Source: Acinetobacter tandoii DSM 14970 = CIP 107469
GTDB taxonomy: Bacteria > Pseudomonadota > Gammaproteobacteria > Pseudomonadales > Moraxellaceae
Assembly (NCBI RefSeq): GCF_000400735.1
Contig: NZ_KE007368.1
Span: 234,916 to 298,915, forward strand
Direction: 5' to 3'
DNA: 64,000 nucleotides
Shown: positions 45,426 through 56,068 of the stretch, in pieces
Position numbering within the stretch: position 1 is the stretch's first letter
Layout: each line of letters opens with the position of its first letter
Program-made: the position numbers and the translations under genes
Notes under the pieces: generated by a model
The model's database searches: none
What the model was told of the DNA's origin: nothing
Seen by the model: the letters and a program-made list of their open reading frames with translations, nothing else

Positions 45426-48400
45426 TTACATAACAGCTAAAGGTGTTGATGCACTCTTATGAACATGCTCTTCAGCAAAATAGCCCAATAATGCATCCAG
45501 GCGCAGTATAAATTCTGCATCAGGGCACCAATAGTTGACCCCATATTGTGCATCGCCATGCATACCACGCAAATACAGATAACTTGCACCGCCTAAATGT
45601 TTTTGAATGTCGTAATCTTCCAACTGCACTTGTAAATAACGATGTAACGCCACCAAATACAGCCCCGCCTGCAACCAGTAACTGGCCTGTGACATGCTTT
45701 CCTGTAATTTTAATGGGGTGTAATCTGCGATATCCGCACCCAAGAAGTTACTCTTATAATCGGCAATCTGGTAACGCTGTCCATCGAAATAAACCAAGTC
45801 GATAGAGCCCGTTAAATAGCGTGCAGAATTGGCAGCATTCAGTTCAGGCATGAAAATACCATATTCGGCATATAAGTCCTGTATGCGTTTAATCGCCAAG
45901 ACATGATTGGACAAGGCCAAATAGAAGGGGAATTCTGCCAGATGAGATTCTGCACTCAACTGATTTAAACAAAACTGTTGATGTAACGGCGTCGAGAGCA
46001 CCTGTGTCAGCCATTCGGTCATCCATGCCAACAATTGTTCTTCATCCACCTGCTGAAAATCTTGCTGATATTTGTCGCACAATGCCTGCCATAAACTTGG
46101 ATAATCATTTTTAAAGCGACGGCGCACTTCGATTTTCCAGTCCTGTTGCTGTTGAAAATCAATGTGTTCAAAAATTTCATGTAGAAAATTACCCGCCAAT
46201 GTCCCCATTGGAAATTGACGCTGAATCCAACTGATCGGTTGTGCAAGCTCTTCGGGCTGCTCCACCACCTCTAGGTTGATTTCATCCGCTGCACTTTGTA
46301 GCTGTTCACGCTTTACCGCAAGTGCATCCTGTGCTTGCTGCCGACTCAAATGCTGTGCTAATGCACTAAAACTGGTTTTCGCACGCGGATAAAAACGTTG
46401 TGTGGGAAACTCTATCGCATACAACTCAGGAAGCTGCTGATCTTGTGTACGCTTCAGTGCAATAGGGCATTCGGTTAATACCGCTTCATCAGCGCTATGT
46501 GGATGCTGAAAAACTTGTTCAGCATGTCCACGCCAAAATGCCAAGCCCGTAGTCGATTTTCCTGCCTGATCTTGCAATATGGCATAAACCCGATGACTGG
46601 CGCGGGTTAGTGCTACATACCAGAGCCGATGCTGTTCTGCTTCTGCCCGTGCATTGTGCTGTTGAACGGCAACTTCATCTAAAAGGTGCTTATCATTCAC
46701 CGCAATCACGCGTTGCATTTCAAACTGCCCTGTAACGGGATCAGGTAACTGTTGCGTAGAGAAATTCAGGGTTTTGTTATTTTCAGTGGACTTTTTATCT
46801 GCACCCAACAGAAAGACAATTTTAAACTCTAAACCTTTGGATTGATGAATGGTCATCAACTGTACGCCAGCTTCATTCGACAGCTTACGTTCCAGTTCCC
46901 ATTCACGCTCACTCGGCGTTTGTATTTGTCTGAGATACCAGTGATATAACGCCTGCGGCCCCTGAAAATGCTCACTATGCTGACTCAGCAATTCAGTTAA
47001 ATGACGTAAGTTCACCACACAGCGTTCGTTGTCACGGCTTTGGCTTGCCACCAGATTTGACCATGCCTTAAATAAGTTTAAAGCATATTGCCACGCGCTT
47101 AAAAAGCCTGTGTTAAACCACATTTCCCGAATGTAATCAAAATCTTCAATAAACTGGCTTAATCCCTCAGGGCGTTGCTCCAGTTGCATCAACTGGCTGA
47201 GCTGAAAATTCAATAGGCGTGTCAGCAAGGCGCGCTTGACCTTGGCCTCATCGTAAGGATGCATGATTGCGGTCAAAATGGCTGCCACGTCTTGTGCAAT
47301 TGGACTATCAAATACACTCCGCTTGGAAGGTCGATTGACGCGAATCCCTAAACGTTCTAATTCATATTGCACCTTATCTAAGCCATCATGGTTTTTGGAT
47401 AAAATCGCAATATCATTTTCATCTATGCCACGGTTGCCTGTGACTTCTGCCAAATACAACCGTTGCTGAATGCCTTGATTCAGCAAATCACGGATTTTCC
47501 AAGCCACTTGAATAAATTCATCTTTTTTGTCTTCTAGCATCAACCACCGTAAAGGCTGATGATTGTTGCCTTGCGCATCGGCTAAAACTGGATGTGGTCG
47601 TGGTCCTGCCTCAACAGCGGTATATTCAACTTCTTCTCCAAATTGGATTTGTCGCTGAAATAAAGCATCGACCACCGTGACCAGTTCAGCCACAGAACGA
47701 TGATTGTATTTGAGGCTATATAAGCGTCCTTGTTTGCTGAGCACATCGAGACGGGCTTTGTTATAGGTCAGCATGTCTCCACCACGGAAACCATAAATCG
47801 CCTGTTTCGGATCACCCACCATAATCATGCAGCCTTTGGCATAATGTCCTGCATCACGCCAGATGCGAGCCAACATATTGTCCTGATCCTGATTGGTGTC
47901 TTGAAATTCATCCACCAAAATTAAGGGATAACGGGCTTGAACAAAACGAGCAAAGCGTGCGCCTTGCGCATCTTGCAAGGCATCGGCTAAGGTACGAATT
48001 TGCTGCGCAAAGGTGGTTTCACTCTTTTGCTGCAAGACTTGTGGCAAACGTTTTTTCACTTCCGATGCCAGATAAAACTGCAAATAACTATCCAACGTGT
48101 CTAAATCAAAGCTGAGCTTGTCCAGACTTTGCATAAATGCCGTCAACTCACCAATCAGCACATGCTGTTGAAATCCCTGCAAGACTTCATCTGGGCATTT
48201 ATTCAAAACTTTGTGAGTAGCATCACTCAGATGTTTCAGCGTTTCCACGTATAAAGGTGCAAATAAGGCATAAGGGCCTTGCTGCTTTAACACCTCCAAC
48301 AGTTCAGGCAACTTAACCGTCAAGAGTTGCTGTAATTTGTTGTCGTCGCGCCATTTCTTGGCCAGCAATTTAAAATGTGCACCATCGGCAGCATAATAAT

Positions 48401-49163
48401 CTGCCAATTCAGTGATACGGCTCCAATCCAGCCCCAATAAATGTTCAACTTGCTGGCTAAAGCCCTCTACATCCACTTCGGGAGCAGCCACCGCCTGAAA
48501 ATGTGCAGAAGCAAAATTCAGACTGTTTTCCACTACGGCTACATACGCCTGCTGCGACTTTAATTTCTTGTTCAGCAGCAGATAGTCCAAAATATTTTGT
48601 GGTTGCTGCTGAATCCATTCGCGCAGTACATCATGAATCAATTGCTGAGTATATTGTTTGGCATCATCGGTAATTTCTGCACGCTCAATTTTGCCACTTT
48701 CAAAGGCAAATTCACGCAGCAACTTTTGACTAAAGCTATCCAGCGTCCCGACAAAAAGCTCATCCAGTTGATCAATCACCAATTTGAGCCGTTCACGGGC
48801 ATAATCCACGCGTGGTGCAAAATCTTGCAAAACCTTTTGATATAAGGGGTCTGATTCTGCCGAAATTTTCTGTTGCAGCTCAGATTGGGGTAAGGTTTGG
48901 CAAGTCTCAAAATAACGTAAAGTATCGACCAAACGACTACGAATCCGCCCTTTCAGCTCCGCCGCTGCGGCGCGAGTAAAGGTGGTCGCAATGACCTGAT
49001 TCGGTAGATAATCACTCAAAAAGATCCGCACCATTAAGCTCGATAACGTGTAAGTTTTGCCAGTACCTGCGGATGCTTCAATCCAATGCAGCCCTTTAAA
49101 CTGCATATCGACAATCGGCTGATAAGAAATTGCAGCAGGGGGAGTTAAATTCGTCATCTGCAT
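45426..49163 (-). CDS. recB: Exodeoxyribonuclease V beta subunit
   Basis: RecB is the 3'-5' helicase and the nuclease of RecBCD. The 1245-residue protein (E. coli 1180) has Walker A in IEASAGTGKTYTLSSLM, UvrD-type motifs (LILVDEFQDTNQDQ, KQAIYGFRGGDM, LMTIHQSKGLEFKIV, LWYVALTRAS) and a C-terminal nuclease domain with the GSIDLVYFDGQRYQIADYKSN site containing the Asp and DYK residues. Its start overlaps the recC stop by one base (TAATG). An inner ATG (M3) is an equally valid start. Confidence 0.97.
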   Translation of the reverse strand: MQMTNLTPPAAISYQPIVDMQFKGLHWIEASAGTGKTYTLSSLMVRIFLSDYLPNQVIATTFTRAAAAELKGRIRSRLVDTLRYFETCQTLPQSELQQKISAESDPLYQKVLQDFAPRVDYARERLKLVIDQLDELFVGTLDSFSQKLLREFAFESGKIERAEITDDAKQYTQQLIHDVLREWIQQQPQNILDYLLLNKKLKSQQAYVAVVENSLNFASAHFQAVAAPEVDVEGFSQQVEHLLGLDWSRITELADYYAADGAHFKLLAKKWRDDNKLQQLLTVKLPELLEVLKQQGPYALFAPLYVETLKHLSDATHKVLNKCPDEVLQGFQQHVLIGELTAFMQSLDKLSFDLDTLDSYLQFYLASEVKKRLPQVLQQKSETTFAQQIRTLADALQDAQGARFARFVQARYPLILVDEFQDTNQDQDNMLARIWRDAGHYAKGCMIMVGDPKQAIYGFRGGDMLTYNKARLDVLSKQGRLYSLKYNHRSVAELVTVVDALFQRQIQFGEEVEYTAVEAGPRPHPVLADAQGNNHQPLRWLMLEDKKDEFIQVAWKIRDLLNQGIQQRLYLAEVTGNRGIDENDIAILSKNHDGLDKVQYELERLGIRVNRPSKRSVFDSPIAQDVAAILTAIMHPYDEAKVKRALLTRLLNFQLSQLMQLEQRPEGLSQFIEDFDYIREMWFNTGFLSAWQYALNLFKAWSNLVASQSRDNERCVVNLRHLTELLSQHSEHFQGPQALYHWYLRQIQTPSEREWELERKLSNEAGVQLMTIHQSKGLEFKIVFLLGADKKSTENNKTLNFSTQQLPDPVTGQFEMQRVIAVNDKHLLDEVAVQQHNARAEAEQHRLWYVALTRASHRVYAILQDQAGKSTTGLAFWRGHAEQVFQHPHSADEAVLTECPIALKRTQDQQLPELYAIEFPTQRFYPRAKTSFSALAQHLSRQQAQDALAVKREQLQSAADEINLEVVEQPEELAQPISWIQRQFPMGTLAGNFLHEIFEHIDFQQQQDWKIEVRRRFKNDYPSLWQALCDKYQQDFQQVDEEQLLAWMTEWLTQVLSTPLHQQFCLNQLSAESHLAEFPFYLALSNHVLAIKRIQDLYAEYGIFMPELNAANSARYLTGSIDLVYFDGQRYQIADYKSNFLGADIADYTPLKLQESMSQASYWLQAGLYLVALHRYLQVQLEDYDIQKHLGGASYLYLRGMHGDAQYGVNYWCPDAEFILRLDALLGYFAEEHVHKSASTPLAVM

Positions 49164-52100
49164 TATTCCTGAATCAACTGTTGATATTGAAAAATCGGCG
49201 CATACAACGCATAGGCATACCGTTGACAGGCTTGAGCCAATAAAGCCGTACTATCTTGTTGTTGCAGGATAAACTGCCAATCACGGTGCTGCTGACTGGC
49301 TTCATTGTCCAAGGCAGAAAACCCTGCAAAACGTCCATCATCCTGCCAGTCCTTGACGAGAGCGTCCCAGTCTTTGATCTGTAGTTGACCCTGCTCGTCA
49401 GGTTGCCATTCCAGTTGTTTGCCTTTCTCTGCCACTTTGAATAATAAAGCTGCGGGTAAAACGACAGGCTGCGTCTGCCCGTGTTGCCATAGTTCAAACC
49501 ACGCCGCCAAATACTCTCGTGCCTGATTGGAAGATACCCCACTACACAGCACTGTTTGATCACTAAACACCACTAACCGCGCCAAGTCCTGTCCTGCATC
49601 GCCCCGATTTTCATGTGTTAGCCAGAACAAATATTCCAACCAGAGTTGCACTCGTCGTTTGGCACGCGCACTGGATGCCTCTAAGCTCACCCATTGCTGA
49701 GTCGATTGAGAGGGAACAGTGATTTGGAACTGGATATTTGCGTTCATATTCCAGAGCTGCTGTGTCACAGGCGTGACCTCTGTGGCATAACGTTGCAAGC
49801 GTGCTTGTAATTGTTGCTGTTCAATTACACTGATTTGCCATGCGGCTTGCTGCATTTTGCCTACAGGCAATTGATCCAATAACAATTCAGGCTGGGTCAT
49901 TTGCCCTTGTTGCTGTAAGAAATGCCGCACTGCATAACGCCCTAAGCCATCTAAAACCAAGGGTTCAACTTCATCAGGCAAATTTTCAGGTTTTAAGTTT
50001 TCCACGCCAAGCGTTTTTAGATATAGACGTGCAGGGAAACAAACATCCTGAATCCATTGTCGACTTTGAAGACTGATAAAATCATTAGATGCGGCCATAT
50101 AAACCGTATCTTGCCATGCCTGACGTTGCCCCGTTGGGGCTGCAATCTGCTGTGCAACCCGATACCAATGATCTTGAAAACGCGTTGGTTTAGGCTGGGT
50201 AAAGCCAGAAACATCAAAAGGCTGTAAGGGATGAAGCTGATACAACCCATGTAATTGTGCAGGCACATCTAAACCATGTAACTGCTGGCTAACTTCTTCA
50301 GTACGCTCTGATTTCTGAGTAATAAAAGCCAAATGCTGAATCAATTCTTGCAAGGCGGTGGATGGCTCACGTACTTCCCCATCATTGACATCAAAACCGT
50401 TATAAAACAGCCATAGATTCTGCTGTGCCAACAGTAATGCATCCAAGAACGCCCCTTGGTCATCTTCTAAACGAGAGCGATCACCCAATTGCGGTTTCAG
50501 GATATCCATCAAATCAAAAGGCAAATGCTGATTACGACTCGGGAACTTGCCACTGTCCAAATTTAATATCACAATCAGGCGATACGGAATCGGACGAATC
50601 TGCCCCAACTGGCTAAAAGTAATCTGTCCTGTCGGTTCCGCCTGATCCAGCTGTGCATCCAAGGTGGTTTGAATTTCATCTAGTAAATATGCCAAAGGCA
50701 AACTTAACTGATCCAAGCCATATTGATCCTGCCCTTCATAGAAGTTAGATAGCGTCAGCATCCGTTCTTGCTTTTTAATAATTTGTGCAACTGTAGCCAA
50801 GACCTCTACGCCTGCTTGCTCAAATTCTGCCACTTCCTGCATCAGGATTTTCAGCCATTGCTCGACTTGTTTAGGCTGCTGTTCATGTGCCAGTAGCCAG
50901 TCTCGGCGTGCATCCAAATCTTGATAAATCTGAATGAGTTTAGCAATCAGTTCAAAATCACTCGGCATGACTTCAGCGAAACTGAGTATCTGATCAAACA
51001 AGGTATGTTCAGGAATGGCGATACCCATTGCTAAACGGTCTAAGGCAAATTTAAAGCTAAAGCGATAGTCTTGATCACCTTCAGATAGACTCAATGCCAA
51101 ATGTTGCGCATCTAAGCCGCGCTTAAAGCCTGCTTGTTCCAGCAGTTCCAGCATGCGTTCGACCATATTCATGTCTAAGCCATAACATTGTTGCGTGGCC
51201 GCCAAACTCAGCCAGTCGGCAAAATCATCAAGACGAAAACGCCCTTGTGTCAGTTGGATACGGCCCAACACCGCACGCCACGCATTGGCAGCATCCAGTT
51301 GCGTCACGCCTGCAATTTTCACGGGCAGATAAATACTGTCTTGGCTAATTCGTCCCGAGATGGTGCGCTCATCTTCACGTTCGCGAACAGGCGGGGCGAA
51401 AACGCTACGAATATATGGCTCAATGTCTTTTAAATTGGGACTGAGCACCAGAATATCACTCGGACGGCGCGGCTGCTCTTTAGAACCTTGTGCCAACCAT
51501 ACAATCAATTGCTCTTTCAGTACTTCCAGTTGACGCAAACTGGAGTGGCAGACATGTATTTGAATGGAATCATCCTGTACATTCAGCGCAAATTGATGTT
51601 GTTCAGGCTCCACCAAATACAGAATATCCGACTGGACTTTACCCAATAAGGTCGGCTGATATTCATCCACAAACACATCTGCCCAGACCCCATCTTCCCC
51701 TGAAGAAAGCCCAGATAATAATGAAAAGTGATCTCGTGCTTGCTTGCCAAAACGGGTTAATAAGGGATGACGTGATTCACGAATTTCGGCATTAAAATGT
51801 AGAGTGAAATCCTGAAAGAATTGTTCAATTTGCTCATCTGTGGCTTGCGGATTTTTGGCAATAAAACGCTCTTTCACTCGCAAGTCATAGCGTGCTTTCC
51901 AGTTCGGATCGACACTGTCTGCCCAATACTCCTGAGACGGGTTATAGTGCAACAGATAAATATCAATATATTGCCCTAAGCGCTGTAAAAACTGTAACTG
52001 ACTCGGTGGTAAATCCAACAAGGTAAACACCACCAAGGGCTGTGGCAGTTTTTTTAATGCTACCGCATTGGGTGCCTCTGCACTGCCCAGCATCTCCCAA

Positions 52101-52840
52101 AATGCCGCATCAATCTGCTGCATTTCCATAAAATCCTGATGAAACACCACCTGCCACAACCAACGCTGCCATGCTTCCAATTCATGTGCCTGATTCAGAG
52201 TAAAAGCCGAAATTTCAGTATTGGTCTGGAAGAACATCTGCTCAATTGGTAATGCCTGATTACTTCCCCAACGTTGCAACCAATTGGTTGGACAAGTGCA
52301 TTGGTAGGTGGGGCAGTTTTTCTGACAATGTCCACGATATTCCATGTAATGGCTGAATAATTTAGAAACCTGTTCTGCCACCCAATACAGCATGCGCTGC
52401 TTTTTCTGTTGTTTTTCGATGCCTTGTTCAAGTTGATCGGCACTGGCATAAATGCGTTGCACAATCGGCGTTAACGGATGTGCTGCATCCAAGGCAGATT
52501 GTTCTGGCTGAATATAAGCCAGTAAGGCTTGATAGACCCGCCATTTAATAATAATGCGTGGAATATTGGCTTTACGCACCTGCTCTTTGTCTTGATCCAA
52601 TACCCATTGATAGGCAGACCATTGAAAACCACGAATGCGATGATGAAACTGGGTATTGGCACTAATGCCTTTTTGTTCTGCCAGTTGCTGCGTCAGCCAC
52701 GCTTCAACCGCAGGTGATGGCACAATAAAATGTTGGGGTTTTAACACCTGCAAAGCATTGTGACTTTGTGATTTCACCGTTTTCAACATGGCCTGTAGCA
52801 AAACATCAATCCGTTGACTCTGAATCACGTGAATGGCCAT
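49163..52840 (-). CDS. recC: Exodeoxyribonuclease V gamma subunit
   Basis: RecC is the third subunit of RecBCD; it splits the duplex and recognises the Chi site. The protein is 1225 residues from ATG 52840 (E. coli 1122), with the family start FIVPSPAVEAWLTQQLAEQKGISAN and the conserved PFDLMD, GDRSRLEDDQGAFLDALLLA and FYNGFD. The longer frame to 52936 adds 32 residues with no family similarity, and ATG 52840 has GGAG 11 bases upstream. Gene order is recC-recB-recD without ptrA. The Chi sequence of this organism cannot be derived here. Confidence 0.96.
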   Translation of the reverse strand: MAIHVIQSQRIDVLLQAMLKTVKSQSHNALQVLKPQHFIVPSPAVEAWLTQQLAEQKGISANTQFHHRIRGFQWSAYQWVLDQDKEQVRKANIPRIIIKWRVYQALLAYIQPEQSALDAAHPLTPIVQRIYASADQLEQGIEKQQKKQRMLYWVAEQVSKLFSHYMEYRGHCQKNCPTYQCTCPTNWLQRWGSNQALPIEQMFFQTNTEISAFTLNQAHELEAWQRWLWQVVFHQDFMEMQQIDAAFWEMLGSAEAPNAVALKKLPQPLVVFTLLDLPPSQLQFLQRLGQYIDIYLLHYNPSQEYWADSVDPNWKARYDLRVKERFIAKNPQATDEQIEQFFQDFTLHFNAEIRESRHPLLTRFGKQARDHFSLLSGLSSGEDGVWADVFVDEYQPTLLGKVQSDILYLVEPEQHQFALNVQDDSIQIHVCHSSLRQLEVLKEQLIVWLAQGSKEQPRRPSDILVLSPNLKDIEPYIRSVFAPPVREREDERTISGRISQDSIYLPVKIAGVTQLDAANAWRAVLGRIQLTQGRFRLDDFADWLSLAATQQCYGLDMNMVERMLELLEQAGFKRGLDAQHLALSLSEGDQDYRFSFKFALDRLAMGIAIPEHTLFDQILSFAEVMPSDFELIAKLIQIYQDLDARRDWLLAHEQQPKQVEQWLKILMQEVAEFEQAGVEVLATVAQIIKKQERMLTLSNFYEGQDQYGLDQLSLPLAYLLDEIQTTLDAQLDQAEPTGQITFSQLGQIRPIPYRLIVILNLDSGKFPSRNQHLPFDLMDILKPQLGDRSRLEDDQGAFLDALLLAQQNLWLFYNGFDVNDGEVREPSTALQELIQHLAFITQKSERTEEVSQQLHGLDVPAQLHGLYQLHPLQPFDVSGFTQPKPTRFQDHWYRVAQQIAAPTGQRQAWQDTVYMAASNDFISLQSRQWIQDVCFPARLYLKTLGVENLKPENLPDEVEPLVLDGLGRYAVRHFLQQQGQMTQPELLLDQLPVGKMQQAAWQISVIEQQQLQARLQRYATEVTPVTQQLWNMNANIQFQITVPSQSTQQWVSLEASSARAKRRVQLWLEYLFWLTHENRGDAGQDLARLVVFSDQTVLCSGVSSNQAREYLAAWFELWQHGQTQPVVLPAALLFKVAEKGKQLEWQPDEQGQLQIKDWDALVKDWQDDGRFAGFSALDNEASQQHRDWQFILQQQDSTALLAQACQRYAYALYAPIFQYQQLIQE

Positions 52841-53018
52841 GAATAGTTTTTCTCCAACGATAAATGAACAACAATCTACAAAAGCATAAAGATTATTGAC
52901 TATACTTGGTGTACTGTCTATGTCACGGTATAGCACAATATCGATTTAAAAATGACTTTGAAAATCGATGCTTAAAGATGCTTCAATATAAAAATGGATA
53001 CAAGGTTTAAACTAGACA

Positions 53019-53525
53019 ATGAAAATAGACAATATTCCCGATTCAATTGATGCCTCATTAAATCTAGAACAAATCCGCGCAGAATGTCTCGAATTGGTTC
53101 AAAAGCGTGCCTATGTTTCTGCGGGTGTAGCCGTCATCCCTGTGCCTTTTTTGGATGTGGTGGTTGATGTCGGCATTTTGTCACAACTGATTCCTGAAAT
53201 TAATGCCCGCTTTGGGCTTGCACCCGATCAAATCAGCGTGTTTGATTTGGAAACCAAACAGATTCACTGGCAAGAATTGCGGAAACGTGGCTTTGAGTTT
53301 TCAGGTTTAGTCGTGGCACGAACTGCTGTGAAAAACTCAATACACAATTTCGCCTCCAAAATGATTACCAAACAAGTCAGCAAATACATTCCCTTAGGCG
53401 GTCAATTGGTGGCGGCAAGCCTCGGCTATTTCGTCATGAAAAAAGTGGCTGAGGCTCATGTAGAGGATTGCTACAAACTCGCCAAATCCATCCAGCAAAA
53501 ACAAAACCTGCAAGCCACGGCTTAA
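53019..53525 (+). CDS. Small conserved hypothetical, possibly membrane-associated
   Basis: A 168-residue protein with two hydrophobic stretches (about residues 32-57, VSAGVAVIPVPFLDVVVDVGIL, shown in part, and 122-140, LGGQLVAASLGYFVM) flanked by charged helices. The pattern of paired amphipathic hydrophobic helices resembles the DUF697-type domain of GTPase-associated proteins such as YcjF, but the similarity is weak. It is divergent from recC; no functional link can be claimed. The two genes share a 178-base intergenic region. Confidence 0.65.
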   Translation: MKIDNIPDSIDASLNLEQIRAECLELVQKRAYVSAGVAVIPVPFLDVVVDVGILSQLIPEINARFGLAPDQISVFDLETKQIHWQELRKRGFEFSGLVVARTAVKNSIHNFASKMITKQVSKYIPLGGQLVAASLGYFVMKKVAEAHVEDCYKLAKSIQQKQNLQATA

Positions 53526-53564
53526 AACTTAATACCCCTGAACGACCTAGCAACTCAACACAGA

Positions 53565-54983
53565 CTAATCTGCTTTGAGTTGCTTCAAAATACTGCGTAA
53601 AATTTCCAAACGTGCACTGTATTTATCATCATTGGCAATGATGTACCACGGTGCATAGTCCGTGTTGGTTCGTTCAAACATATCCGCAGCAGCATGTAAG
53701 TACTCATCCCATTTTTCACGATTACGCCAATCATCAGGCGTGATTTTAAAGCGCTTGTGTGGCGTTTCTTCACGTTCCTTAAAGCGTGCATATTGCTCGT
53801 CTTTACTAATCGATAGCCAGATTTTTACCACTACGGTATGGCTATCCGTCAAATCTTTTTCAAAGCGATTGATTTCTTCATAAGCCCGTTGCCACTCTAC
53901 ATCACTGGCAAAACCTTCAACCCGCTCTACCAAAACTCGCCCATACCACGTCCGATCAAAAATGCTAATTCGTTCATTGGGTTGTATTTTGTTCCAGAAA
54001 CGCCACAAATATGGATGACGCAATTCATATTTTTCAGGCGCAGCAATGCTATAAATTTCATATTCACGTGGGTCTAAACTTTTTACAATCCGTTTAATCG
54101 CGCCACCTTTACCTGCTGCATCCATCCCTTCTAAGGCAATAATCACATTGCGTTCTCCAAAACGTAATGCATCTGCCACTCTACGGGTGAGCTTATCCAG
54201 TTCCAGCTTATATTCATTCTTATCAATTTTTTCCGTCGGTGGCTGCTCTAGTACAGCGGGAATATCAGCTTGTTTCCATTTATGCTGTGCCGATTTCACA
54301 TGCTCAGGACAATGCTGCATCGCTCTTAATACATGTTGTGCAAACTGCTGATCACGCAATTGTTCATCTTCACAATCAATAATGATCCAGTCTTCGGTAA
54401 AACGCTGGCGCAATTTCTGCAATCGTTCATATTGCTTTTTATTGCGCCAATTTAGACCATGTAATTTATGCCAATGCATTTCACTGGCATCCATCTCATC
54501 CAGCCGCTTTTGCAGCGATTTCCACGACAAATCAAACCAGATTTTAATGACATCGACATGGTTATTTTTCAGGTCTTGTTCATAAGCCCGCATATTGTCC
54601 AAATATTCATCATATAAGGTTTCATCTAAAGGCTGAGAAACATGTAAAGCAGTACTGAGCAGATCTCCATACCAGTTCCCAAACATCACCACAATTTGCC
54701 CTTCTGCGGGAATAAAACGCGCATAAGGTTGCCAAAAGGTTTGGACATTATTAAACATCACAGGGGCATCAGCCTTGACGCGCAAATAACGTGGATCCAT
54801 CCACTCACGCAACTGTTTAACCGCCTCACCTTTACCTGCCAATTCAATACCACTGACCAAGACCAAAACACTTTTGGCATTGGGTTGACCTTGAGTGTCT
54901 TTTAGGGCGTATTGCGCATCAATTAAATCAAGGGACAATTGACTTTCATCGACCAAGGCTGGTTCTAGTTGTTGTTTCGCCAT
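53565..54983 (-). CDS. pap: Polyphosphate:AMP phosphotransferase (two PPK2 domains)
   Basis: PAP uses polyphosphate to phosphorylate AMP to ADP; it was described from Acinetobacter johnsonii 210A. The 472-residue protein has two fused PPK2 domains. The first (about residues 20-230) has a partly degenerate Walker A (VSGIELAGKGEAVK); the second (about 245-470) has a normal one (IIALEGMDAAGKGGAIKRI), SLDPREYEIYSIAAP and FDRTWYGR. In fused PPK2 proteins the C-terminal domain is usually the active one. Single gene, divergent from the 55197 gene. Confidence 0.92.
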   Translation of the reverse strand: MAKQQLEPALVDESQLSLDLIDAQYALKDTQGQPNAKSVLVLVSGIELAGKGEAVKQLREWMDPRYLRVKADAPVMFNNVQTFWQPYARFIPAEGQIVVMFGNWYGDLLSTALHVSQPLDETLYDEYLDNMRAYEQDLKNNHVDVIKIWFDLSWKSLQKRLDEMDASEMHWHKLHGLNWRNKKQYERLQKLRQRFTEDWIIIDCEDEQLRDQQFAQHVLRAMQHCPEHVKSAQHKWKQADIPAVLEQPPTEKIDKNEYKLELDKLTRRVADALRFGERNVIIALEGMDAAGKGGAIKRIVKSLDPREYEIYSIAAPEKYELRHPYLWRFWNKIQPNERISIFDRTWYGRVLVERVEGFASDVEWQRAYEEINRFEKDLTDSHTVVVKIWLSISKDEQYARFKEREETPHKRFKITPDDWRNREKWDEYLHAAADMFERTNTDYAPWYIIANDDKYSARLEILRSILKQLKAD

Positions 54984-55196
54984 TTTTGTCTCGCCATCAG
55001 TTAAATAAAATAAAGTTAATCTTTTTAAAGCCGTTGTTTTACTTCAGTATAAAACAAGCTGAAAGCTCATTTTCGCAGATCTTTGTATAATTTCATGACA
55101 AATTGACAGCTTTTTATGCCGAATTCGATCATTTTGTCATAGCGGGAACTTGCAACAAGTTCTAAGATTTGCACAAGTTTCAAATCGAGATCGCTC

Positions 55197-55901
55197 ATGT
55201 CTAAACTTGCAGTCCTAGATGACCTACTAGAACAGTATTATCAATTGCAATACCATCATAATGCTGAGCTATTTCAACGTCTGCAAGATGTACAAATGTG
55301 GCAAAAACAGCGGATGCAGCGCACGCATCACCAGCACTTTTCCGTGAAAAATAATCAATTGATGGCACAATACTTTTTGAACCGTTTATACGGTGGTCCC
55401 GATTTTGATGCTTTGGCCAAACAAATTGCGCGCCTGATGAAATATGTGCATAAAGCTGAGAAACTCATTCCTGAAAATGCCATTAAAACTGGCACCGCAG
55501 GCGTTGAGTTAGCGATTCTCGCTGTACAGTTAGATGAACGCGTTGCACTGCAATTACTCGAAGACTATGCTCCGAATACCCCCCTCACAGACGAAATGAT
55601 GCGCCTGAGTTATTTAAAACTGGATCAAGGCCAATCACGTTTACATCAACTGGAACTGCTTGATCAGTTGGGTGCCAGTCTCGACAAATATATGCGTTCA
55701 TTTATGGTCTATACGGCATTTAAAATGTGTAAAGGCGTCGCTTACAAACACCATTTTGACGTGATGTATGAATTTATGCAGGATGGTTTTTTAGCAATGA
55801 AACCTTTAAAATCGGCTGAACAGTTTGTCAAAGACTTTACTGCCATCGAACGTCAAATCATTGCCAAAGTCCATGCCGGCGATCTGCATCCTTTCCAATA
55901 A
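55197..55901 (+). CDS. Conserved helical hypothetical (FFLEELY-motif-like)
   Basis: A 234-residue soluble, helical protein of no clear function. The segment QLMAQYFLNRLYGGPDFDALAKQIARL resembles a family named for an FFLEELY motif, found mainly in Moraxellaceae and related bacteria; assignment is tentative. It lies between pap and ubiE, 295 bases after the pap start, with no strong ribosome-binding site (CTCATGTCTAAA). No catalytic residues are evident. Confidence 0.7.
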   Translation: MSKLAVLDDLLEQYYQLQYHHNAELFQRLQDVQMWQKQRMQRTHHQHFSVKNNQLMAQYFLNRLYGGPDFDALAKQIARLMKYVHKAEKLIPENAIKTGTAGVELAILAVQLDERVALQLLEDYAPNTPLTDEMMRLSYLKLDQGQSRLHQLELLDQLGASLDKYMRSFMVYTAFKMCKGVAYKHHFDVMYEFMQDGFLAMKPLKSAEQFVKDFTAIERQIIAKVHAGDLHPFQ

Positions 55902-56068
55902 AAGGTCATCTACAGCAAGATAAAATCTTGCGCGTAGATACAGCACGCGTATTTTTTTCTGTATATTATTCATAACAATTGCATGATGGTTACTGTACAT
56001 CGGCTGAGAATCTGTCATCATGCTTGCACTGCAACATTAACCCTATTTTTATGTTAGGAGTGACTTGA

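Noticed and set aside
53565..54983. Possible annotation of pap as two separate adjacent PPK2 genes
   Set aside because: One uninterrupted 472-codon frame spans both domains, matching the known fused enzyme.
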